Source: Azonexus sp. (lineage in GTDB: Bacteria > Pseudomonadota > Gammaproteobacteria > Burkholderiales > Rhodocyclaceae). Taken from it: a stretch of DNA of 5,489 nucleotides. The number at the start of each line of letters is the position of its first letter. The stretch's first letter is position 1. The stretch is from assembly GCA_030697085.1 (NCBI GenBank), contig JAUYQT010000850.1:1-5489 (forward strand), in the 5' to 3' direction. Both the position numbers and the translations under genes were made by a program. Below the pieces are notes generated by a model that saw only the letters and a program-made list of their open reading frames with translations, was not told the DNA's origin and did not search any database. Below are positions 1 through 5,489 of this stretch, piece after piece.

Positions 1-1012
1 AGGTCGCGTGGCCATCCGAACGGCGCGGATCGCTATTGACGATGCCGACCAACTCGCGAACCGTGTGCGTGCCATCGCCGATCACCAAAGGTGGATCGCG
101 CCGGGCAGCGGCGATCAGCTTGTCACCAATCACCAACAGGCGGTAATCATGGCCCGGCAGGTATTTTTCGACCAGGATGTCATCGCGGTAATCGACCGCA
201 ACGCGATAGGCTTGGCGGACTTGCTCTTCACTCGTCAGGTTGACCGAAATACCTTTGCCCTGATTGCCGTCGCGCGGTTTGACCACAACCGGCAGGCCAA
301 TTTCTTTTGCCGCCGCCCAGGCGTCGTCTTCGTCTTCAACCGGGCGACCCAGCGGTACGGCAACGCCGGCAGCGTGCAGCAGCGTTTTGGTCAGTTCCTT
401 GTCCTGCGCAATCGACTCACCAATCGCGCTGGTGAAACTGGTTTCCGCCGCTTGAATACGCCGTTGCTTGCTACCCCAGCCAAACTGGACGAGGCTGCCT
501 TGCGTCAGGCGGCGATAGGGAATGCCGCGGGCCACGGCCGCCGAGACTATGGCGCCGGTTGATGGGCCGAGGCGAATGTCCTCATCCAGCTCACGCAAGA
601 CTTTGAGTACCCGGTCAAGATCGAATGGGGTGTCATTGAGGGCTGCCAGGCAGAGTTGTTCAGCGAGGTCGAAAGCCAGGCGTCCGACATCTTCTTCAGT
701 GTATTCAACCACCACCTGATAGACGCCCGGCTCGACTGTCTGGGCGCTACGGCTGAAGGTGACCGGGCAGCCGGCCTGTGCCTGCAGGCCGAGGGCGGCA
801 AATTCCAGCGCGTGCGCCATCGAAACAGTATCGAGATGGTCGGCTGGGATGAGATCGCCCAGCGCCGGAAAACGCTCGCGCAAGCGGGCTTCAAAGTTGG
901 GCAGGTCGGCAATGGCTACTTCGCCACCTTCGCAGGTGACGATGGCTTGAATCGCGGTGTGCCGGCTCCACAGGTTGGGGCCGCGCAAGGCACGAATGCG
1001 GGAAACGTCCAT
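1..1012 (-). CDS. cphA: Cyanophycin synthetase paralogue 2 (N-terminal 337 residues; 3' end beyond left edge)
   Basis: The protein polymerises aspartate and arginine into cyanophycin in the cytoplasm. The frame is open from the ATG at 1012 to the window edge with no stop. It begins MDVSRIRALRGPNLW, matching the RGPNxW opening of CphA N-domains. The ATP-grasp domain starts at about residue 160 and shows DKELTKTLL (204-212), VVKPRDGNQGKG (243-254), RLLVIGDKLIAAARR (291-305) and VNSDPRR (325-331). The rest of the ATP-grasp domain and the Mur-ligase half are off-window. An AGAAAGA ribosome-binding-like site (1019-1025) sits 6 bases before the start, which is 23 bases after the stop of the upstream synthetase, so the two are probably co-transcribed. 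Compared with that copy, the N-domain is shortened just before HALEF (67-71), which replaces the family HxxEH motif, and the ATP-grasp loop has Gln251 instead of His. Family assignment is secure; full activity cannot be judged from this part. Confidence 0.93.
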   Translation of the reverse strand, partial: MDVSRIRALRGPNLWSRHTAIQAIVTCEGGEVAIADLPNFEARLRERFPALGDLIPADHLDTVSMAHALEFAALGLQAQAGCPVTFSRSAQTVEPGVYQVVVEYTEEDVGRLAFDLAEQLCLAALNDTPFDLDRVLKVLRELDEDIRLGPSTGAIVSAAVARGIPYRRLTQGSLVQFGWGSKQRRIQAAETSFTSAIGESIAQDKELTKTLLHAAGVAVPLGRPVEDEDDAWAAAKEIGLPVVVKPRDGNQGKGISVNLTSEEQVRQAYRVAVDYRDDILVEKYLPGHDYRLLVIGDKLIAAARRDPPLVIGDGTHTVRELVGIVNSDPRRSDGHAT

Positions 1013-1035
1013 GACGAATCTTTCTGGTTTATTTG

Positions 1036-3294
1036 TTAGTTTCGAGCTGCCGCCGGCTTTTTGGCCGGTAGCGGCTTTCTGGCACGCTGCGGGAGCAAGG
1101 CGGCAGGGTCGGGCAGTTCGAGGCCGAAGGTTTTCACCCCGGTAGCGATGACTTCCTGGCTCAAGCCCATTGCCCAGCCGGCGGCAACGGCAGCCAGAAC
1201 GTTGGCGATGGTAGCTGGATCTTTCTGTTTGCCGATGATCGGGACATCACCGAGTCGGCACAGACGAATCGCTTCCGCACTGCCGCCACCGAGGGTAATG
1301 CGGCCCTCGCTGACATAGACACCGCGCTTGCCCACGGCCAGATGTTCAGCCAGTGGCGGACAGGCCGGATCGGCCGCATAGAAAATGACCTCGCCATCAC
1401 ATAGCTCGGCAAATTCAGCGACCAGCGAGTCATCGGCATTGAGAACGGCATGGCCGCTGGACAACACGACATCGACCTGTGTCCGGTAAATTGAACGATG
1501 CGTCGTGTAGAACTCGCCGCCGGTCGGCTGAACGTCCCAGCGCGACAGGTCTTCATCTTCGGCAACGATGTTGGTGACGACGCCGACCGAGCAGCGGTCA
1601 TAAGGCAGGCCTTCGCCAAGAATGACGCGGGCGCCGTTCTCGATGACTGCTGCTTCAACAGCGCGGTTGAGCAGCAGGCGGCGACCGCCGGCCCAGTTGG
1701 CGGCGTCGGTTTTCTGGACTTGCCGGCGGCCGAGGAAAATGCCATCGCTGCAGGCCAGGCCGGCATGCTGGCCGGACATGTAGATCAGGTGAGCGATGAG
1801 TTTGGCGACCGTGGTCTTGCCATGCGTACCGGTTACACCCACCAATGGCACGCGGCCACGCAAGCCTTCTGCAAACAGGTTGTTGACGATGGCTTGGCCA
1901 ACCGGGCGCGGCTTGCCGATACCCGGTTTGATGTGCATCAGCAGGCTGGGGCCGGCGTTGACTTCAACGATGGCGCCGCCTTGCTCGGCGAGTGGTTTTG
2001 AGATGTCGAGACAGACCAGATCGATACCGGCGATGTCGAGGCCCACGATGCGGGCGGCCAGTGAGGCGAGCGCAGCGGTATCCGGGTGGACTTCGTCGGT
2101 GCAGTCAAAAGCGTGGTTGGCATTGCGCTGAATGAGAACTTCGCGGCCGGTTGCCGGAATGTCGTCGGCGCTCAGTTTTTGCCGCTCGAGTTCCATCAGG
2201 GCTGCGGTGTCGATACGGATGATCGACAGTGGATGCTGTTCGGTCGAGCCACGGCGTGGGTCAGTATTGATCTGGCTGTCGATCAGTTCGAGAACGGTTG
2301 ATATGCCGTCGCCGGTCACGGTGATCATGTCGCTGCGGTTGGCAGCGATCAGTTTGCCGCCGATTATCAGCAGGCGATGTTCAGCGCCACGAATGGAGCG
2401 TTCGACCAGTACACCGGAGCCTTCATTGACCGCGATGCCGTAGGCCTTGGCGACTTCTTCCCGGGTATTGAGGTCGATGAAAACGCCACGCCCGTGGTTG
2501 CCGTCAGTGGGTTTGATGCAGACTGGCAGACCGATGTCTTCGGCCGCATCCCAGGCATCATCCGCATTGTTGACTTCGCGCCCCTCGGGAATCGGCACGC
2601 CGCAGGAGGAGAGCAGCGTCTTGGTCAGATCCTTGTCGCGCGAAATGGTCTCGGCAATGGCGCTGGTCTGGTCCGTTTCGGCTGTCCAGATACGGCGCAT
2701 CGCAGCGCCGTAGCCGAGTTGCACCAGGTTGCCGTCGTCGAGCAGGCGAATGGCTGGGATGCCGCGTGCTTCGGCGGCATTGACGATGGCGGCGGTCGAG
2801 GGACCGAGATATTTGCGGTCAACCCGGCGGCGCATCGTTTTGGTGGCGTCGGCGAGATCGAAGGGCTGGTCATTAACGGCGGCCAGGATCAGCTCGATAC
2901 CGAGTTCCAGCGCAGTCTTCGTGATGTCGTCCTGCCAGTTGCTGATGACTAGCTTATAGACGCCGCGCGTCGTTGTTTCGCGGGTTCGGCCGAAGCCGTC
3001 GGGCAGTCCGCCCAGCGTCATCAGTTCCAGTGCGACGTGTTCCAGCACATGGCCGATCCAGGTGCCTTCCTGTAGCCGGCGCAGAAAGCCGCCGTGCTCG
3101 TTGTAGCTGCAGCGGTGCTCGACCAGCGACGGTAACCAGGCGGTGAGTCGCTCGGTAAAGCCGGGGAGTTTGTTGGTGGGAAAGTCCTCAAATTCGCCTA
3201 TGTCGATCCAGGCTTCAATGGAGGGCGGGTAGGTCCAAATGCTTGGACCGCGCAGGGAAATGATGTCCCGAATTATGATTTCTTTTTTATTCAT
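1036..3294 (-). CDS. cphA: Cyanophycin synthetase paralogue 1, 752 aa, short C-terminus
   Basis: This enzyme belongs to the family that extends poly-Asp with ATP and attaches Arg to each Asp side chain. The N-domain (about 1-160) has LRGPSIW, PSLVEHRCS (55-63) and GHVLEHVALEL (81-91), which contains HxxEH at 82-86. The ATP-grasp domain (about 160-480) has KPTDGNHGRG (261-270), GIDLVCLD (423-430) and EVNAGPSLLMH (444-454), with D425 and E444 as likely metal ligands. A Mur-ligase-like domain begins with the P-loop GTHGKTT (489-495) and has VLNADD (617-622). The protein stops soon after KTFGLEL (721-727), where cyanobacterial CphA (about 870 aa) continues into a C-terminal Mur lobe, and it ends in a basic K/R/P/A-rich tail. 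The ATG at 3294 is well fixed: an in-frame TGA lies at 3349-3351 with no credible start between. The nearest GGAG is unusually far (15 bases) upstream, so initiation may be weak. A CphA2-like role (polymerising beta-Asp-Arg dipeptide) is an alternative. Confidence 0.95.
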   Translation of the reverse strand: MNKKEIIIRDIISLRGPSIWTYPPSIEAWIDIGEFEDFPTNKLPGFTERLTAWLPSLVEHRCSYNEHGGFLRRLQEGTWIGHVLEHVALELMTLGGLPDGFGRTRETTTRGVYKLVISNWQDDITKTALELGIELILAAVNDQPFDLADATKTMRRRVDRKYLGPSTAAIVNAAEARGIPAIRLLDDGNLVQLGYGAAMRRIWTAETDQTSAIAETISRDKDLTKTLLSSCGVPIPEGREVNNADDAWDAAEDIGLPVCIKPTDGNHGRGVFIDLNTREEVAKAYGIAVNEGSGVLVERSIRGAEHRLLIIGGKLIAANRSDMITVTGDGISTVLELIDSQINTDPRRGSTEQHPLSIIRIDTAALMELERQKLSADDIPATGREVLIQRNANHAFDCTDEVHPDTAALASLAARIVGLDIAGIDLVCLDISKPLAEQGGAIVEVNAGPSLLMHIKPGIGKPRPVGQAIVNNLFAEGLRGRVPLVGVTGTHGKTTVAKLIAHLIYMSGQHAGLACSDGIFLGRRQVQKTDAANWAGGRRLLLNRAVEAAVIENGARVILGEGLPYDRCSVGVVTNIVAEDEDLSRWDVQPTGGEFYTTHRSIYRTQVDVVLSSGHAVLNADDSLVAEFAELCDGEVIFYAADPACPPLAEHLAVGKRGVYVSEGRITLGGGSAEAIRLCRLGDVPIIGKQKDPATIANVLAAVAAGWAMGLSQEVIATGVKTFGLELPDPAALLPQRARKPLPAKKPAAARN

Positions 3295-3356
3295 GCTGGT
3301 ATCGCCCGGCTCCGCTCCACGGTCTGAAATTGTTATAAGGGCAGCTAGTCATTATT

Positions 3357-3375
3357 AACGCTTTCGGCCAGCGTT
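3357..3375. repeat. Perfect 6-bp inverted repeat with 7-base spacer
   Basis: AACGCT (3357-3362) and AGCGTT (3370-3375) are exact reverse complements around TTCGGCC. No T-run follows on either strand, so it is not a standard terminator. It could be a small operator or an RNA hairpin in the cphA leader. It is short enough to occur by chance. Confidence 0.4.
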
Positions 3376-3429
3376 GGATTACCCAGGTCAAAAAAATCTC
3401 ACGTTTTGGTACAGGGTGTTACTGGCCGA
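3364..3429. repeat. 8-bp inverted repeat arms flanking 50 bases
   Basis: TCGGCCAG (3364-3371) and CTGGCCGA (3422-3429) are exact reverse complements. The left arm overlaps the shorter hairpin at 3357-3375, so in a minus-strand transcript the two pairings would exclude each other. The right arm begins only 4 bases after the DUF1854 stop codon. The function is unknown and chance is possible. Confidence 0.35.
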
Positions 3430-3432
3430 TGA

Positions 3433-3903
3433 TTATAGGAAGCGGTCGAGCAGCTTGCGGCTGTGCGGGTCAAGCAGGCTTAGATCGCGGACAAGGAATT
3501 CGATGCCATGGCTGTCAGCGATGAGCAGACGCGTATGTGACAGGCGGCGAATATCTTCTTCGCCTTTCAGCGTCAGTTCGGTGGGCCCGCGGTTGGTGAC
3601 GATCTGCCAGGTGGTTGGGCAGGCAAAGCTGGAGACGGCGCTGATTTTCTCGATCTCCGGGACGAACTCGCGGCTGGCCAGTTCTTCTTCGATCAACTGG
3701 CCAATCGCGGGCGGCAGGTCGCTGATGTGCTCGACCCAGCCGACTTCGTGTCCTTCGTAGTTGACCAGCGACAGCCCTTCGTCAGGGGCCGCAATCGGGA
3801 AGGCGCGGACCGGCGTGACACCTTCGTGTCGCTCACCATTTTTGGTCGTTAAAACCAGTCGACCGTAGCTGTCGCGTTGCAATTCAAATTGGGTGTTTGA
3901 CAT
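3433..3903 (-). CDS. DUF1854 family protein, cyanophycin-locus associated (156 aa)
   Basis: This small soluble protein has no signal peptide or membrane segment. I recognise it as DUF1854 from the block GVTPVRAFPIAAPDEGLSLV (28-47), the ACPTTW segment (94-99), GPTELTLKGEEDIRRL (105-120) and the end LLDPHSRKLLDRFL. The molecular function of the family is not known. Members beside cyanophycin synthetases are, as I recall, named 'cyanophycin metabolism-associated'. I chose the ATG at 3903 because it lies 7 bases after the exporter stop codon (3911-3913). The frame could extend to a GTG at 3954, but that would overlap the exporter by 44 bases, has no ribosome-binding site and adds a non-conserved 17-residue stretch. 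The ribosome-binding site before 3903 is weak (GAG), which fits translational coupling with the exporter. Its most likely role is as a partner or regulator of the exporter or the synthetases; that is inference from position. Confidence 0.85.
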   Translation of the reverse strand: MSNTQFELQRDSYGRLVLTTKNGERHEGVTPVRAFPIAAPDEGLSLVNYEGHEVGWVEHISDLPPAIGQLIEEELASREFVPEIEKISAVSSFACPTTWQIVTNRGPTELTLKGEEDIRRLSHTRLLIADSHGIEFLVRDLSLLDPHSRKLLDRFL

Positions 3904-3910
3904 GGGCAGC

Positions 3911-5489
3911 TCAGTCCGTGTGGGTTTTCGGGAGATTGGCCCCTCGGGGCTCACGCGGTTCGGTATCGACGTTACGTACTTGAGCCTGATAAAGCTTGTA
4001 GTAATGCCCTTCGACCGCCATCAGTTGGTCGTGATTGCCGATTTCGACAATGCGGCCGCGATCCATGACAACGAGCCGGTCGGCCTTGCGCAGGGTGCTT
4101 AGACGGTGGGCGATGGCGATGGTGGTGCGGCCTTTCACCAGATTGTCGAGCGCCTTCTGGATTTCTTTCTCCGTTTCCGTGTCGACCGCAGAAGTTGCCT
4201 CGTCGAGGATCAGAATGCGTGGGTCGATGAGCAGGGCGCGGGCGATGGAAATACGCTGGCGCTCGCCACCAGAAAGGCCCTGACCGCGTTCGCCAACCAG
4301 TGAATCATAACCGTGCGGCAGGCGCAGGATGAATTCGTGGGCATGAGCAGCGCGGGCCGCAGCGATGATTTCCTGGCGGCTGGCGTGCGGCTTGCCGTAG
4401 GCGATATTTTCGGCAATGGTGCCGAAGAACAGGAAAGGCTCCTGCAGTACCAGGCCGATATGTTGGCGGAATTCGGCAACTGGCACCGAGCGGACATCAA
4501 CGCCGTCGATCAACACCTGGCCTTCGGAGACATCGTAAAAGCGGCAGATCAAGTTCACCAGCGTGGACTTGCCGGAACCGGAGTGACCGACCAGGCCGAT
4601 CATTTCACCAGGCTGGATGATCAGATCGACATCGCGGGTGACGGAGCGGGTACCGTAGCGGAAGCTGGCTTTCTTCAGTTCGAGCTGGCCGGTGACTTTG
4701 GTCAGATGCACCGGGTTGGTCGGCTCGGGGACGCTGGAAACGTGGTCGAGAATGTCGAAAATGCGCTTGGTGCTCGACGCAGCACGCTGGGTGGCTGAGA
4801 CGATGCGGCTCATCGAATCGAGTCGGGTGTAGAAACGGCCGATATAGGCGAGGAAGGCGGTCAGCACGCCGACCGTACTGTCACCCTTGGAAATCTGCCA
4901 GATGCCGAAGATCCAGACGACGAGCAGGCCGATTTCGGTGAGCAGCGTGACTGTCGGGGTGAACAGTGACCAGGTCTTGTTCAGCTTGTCGTTCATCTGC
5001 AGGTTGTGTTCATTGGCGGCGCGGAAGCGGTCGCCTTCGCGCTTTTCCTGAGCAAACGCCTTGACGACGCGGATGCCGGGAATGGTGTCGGCCAGCACGT
5101 TGGTGACTTCGGCCCAGACGCGGTCGATCTTTTCAAAACCGGTGCGGAGTTTTTCGCGGACAACGTGAATCAGCCAGGCAATGATCGGCAGCGGCAGTAA
5201 AGTGATCAGCGCCAACCACGGGTTGATCGAGAACAGGATGACGGCGGTCATCACGATCATCAGTACATCGGTGGCAAAATTGAGCAGTTCGAGCGACAGG
5301 AAAATATTGATACGGTCGGTTTCGTTGCCGATGCGGGCCATCAGGTCACCGGTGCGTTTGCCGCCGAAATACTCAAGCGACAAGCCGAGCAGGTGTTCGT
5401 AGGTGGTGGTGCGCAGATCGCGCCCGATGCGCTCCGAGACCCGCGAGAGAATATAGGTGCGAATCCAGCCCAGCCCCCAGGCGACGATG
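3911..5489 (-). CDS. ABC exporter (fused membrane and ATPase domains), cyanophycin-locus associated; N-terminus beyond right edge
   Basis: The visible part is 525 residues, numbered here from the right edge. It starts inside the membrane domain: the end of TM2 leads into SERIGRDLRTTTYEHLL and LEYFGGKRTGDLMARI, the typical type-I exporter (MsbA/ABCB-like) intracellular helix. Hydrophobic segments follow at about 68-87, 90-108, 176-199 and 206-220 (TM3-TM6). The ATPase domain is complete: Walker A GHSGSGKST (301-309), Q-loop LQEP (348-351), signature LSGGE (405-409), Walker B ILILDE (425-430), D-loop SAVD and H-loop His461. All catalytic residues are present, so it should be active, probably as a dimer. 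The frame is open to the edge; a TTG at 5381-5383 is an internal Leu codon and not the start. The substrate is unknown. As I recall, homologues beside cyanophycin genes are named 'cyanophycin metabolism-associated ABC transporter', without a proven function. The DUF1854 gene follows 7 bases after the stop. Confidence 0.93.
   Translation of the reverse strand, partial: IVAWGLGWIRTYILSRVSERIGRDLRTTTYEHLLGLSLEYFGGKRTGDLMARIGNETDRINIFLSLELLNFATDVLMIVMTAVILFSINPWLALITLLPLPIIAWLIHVVREKLRTGFEKIDRVWAEVTNVLADTIPGIRVVKAFAQEKREGDRFRAANEHNLQMNDKLNKTWSLFTPTVTLLTEIGLLVVWIFGIWQISKGDSTVGVLTAFLAYIGRFYTRLDSMSRIVSATQRAASSTKRIFDILDHVSSVPEPTNPVHLTKVTGQLELKKASFRYGTRSVTRDVDLIIQPGEMIGLVGHSGSGKSTLVNLICRFYDVSEGQVLIDGVDVRSVPVAEFRQHIGLVLQEPFLFFGTIAENIAYGKPHASRQEIIAAARAAHAHEFILRLPHGYDSLVGERGQGLSGGERQRISIARALLIDPRILILDEATSAVDTETEKEIQKALDNLVKGRTTIAIAHRLSTLRKADRLVVMDRGRIVEIGNHDQLMAVEGHYYKLYQAQVRNVDTEPREPRGANLPKTHTD

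Larger units (their letters stand above)
3295..3432 (-). promoter_or_regulatory. Leader region before the cphA pair, possible internal promoter
   Basis: This 138-base gap is the only sizeable non-coding stretch in the window and is more AT-rich than its surroundings. On the minus strand it holds a T7 run leading into TTGACC (3386-3391), a TAATAAT stretch near 3350-3356 and a TATAAC (3332-3337). TTGACC is 28 bases from TAATAAT, too far for a standard sigma-70 pair. TATAAC has only a poor -35 (GTTAAT, 3354-3359) at 16 bases spacing. A separate promoter for the synthetase pair is therefore possible but not demonstrated; read-through from the exporter and DUF1854 genes is equally likely. I see no convincing intrinsic terminator after the DUF1854 gene. 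Confidence 0.35.

Noticed and set aside
8..562. Long plus-strand open frame opposite the downstream cphA
   Set aside because: It lies wholly antisense to a well-recognised ATP-grasp coding frame, has no family resemblance, and arises from GC-rich codon structure. The same reasoning applies to plus-strand frames at 656-1039, 1498-2001, 2377-2952 and 4313-4798.
1161..1766. Minus-strand 201-codon frame within the upstream cphA
   Set aside because: It is a different frame inside the Mur-like domain of the 752-residue synthetase. Its translation has no recognisable motifs, while the cphA frame has a P-loop and conserved blocks.
3357..3370. Sigma-54 promoter suggested by TGGCCG on the minus strand
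   Set aside because: The downstream half does not match TTGCA at the required spacing.
3357..3375. Intrinsic terminator after the DUF1854 gene
   Set aside because: The 6-bp stem is followed by AATAATGAC on the minus strand and not by a T-run; the T7 run lies before the stem, so the order is wrong.
3904..3954. GTG start at 3954 for the DUF1854 protein
   Set aside because: It has no ribosome-binding site, overlaps the exporter by 44 bases, and adds a segment unlike the family; the ATG at 3903 fits better.
5381..5383. TTG as the start of the ABC exporter
   Set aside because: The frame continues upstream to the edge with a good exporter sequence (SERIGRDLRTTTYEHLL), so this codon is an internal leucine.

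Overview
The window reads as a chromosomal cyanophycin (multi-L-arginyl-poly-L-aspartate) storage-polymer locus from a GC-rich proteobacterium. A betaproteobacterium (Rhodocyclales or Burkholderiales type) fits best, because tandem cyanophycin synthetase genes next to an ABC exporter and a DUF1854 protein are, as I recall, typical of that group. The assignment comes from gene order and protein style only; no rRNA or other marker is present.

All genes lie on the minus strand, so the operon reads from right to left. (1) 5489 to 3911: an ABC exporter, half-transporter type, with its N-terminus beyond the right edge. (2) 3903 to 3433: a small soluble DUF1854-family protein starting 7 bases after the exporter stop, so probably translationally coupled. 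(3) 3432 to 3295: a 138-base leader with overlapping inverted repeats and possible weak promoter elements. (4) 3294 to 1036: a 752-residue cyanophycin synthetase. (5) 1012 to the left edge: the first 337 residues of a second, diverged cyanophycin synthetase, starting 23 bases after the stop of the first and running out of the window.

The two synthetases look complementary. The upstream copy keeps the N-domain HxxEH motif and a full ATP-grasp domain, but ends where the C-terminal lobe of the Mur-ligase domain should begin. The downstream copy has lost the HxxEH motif (HALEF) and has a variant ATP-grasp loop (DGNQGKG instead of DGNHGRG); its Mur half is outside the window. I infer that the pair may work as one two-part polymer synthetase. 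Why a membrane exporter and a DUF1854 protein are co-transcribed with the genes for an intracellular polymer is not explained by the sequence.

No tRNA, rRNA, CRISPR array, insertion sequence or phage feature was seen. The long open frames on the plus strand are GC-rich shadows of these genes. No cyanophycinase (cphB) or isoaspartyl dipeptidase gene is visible here.
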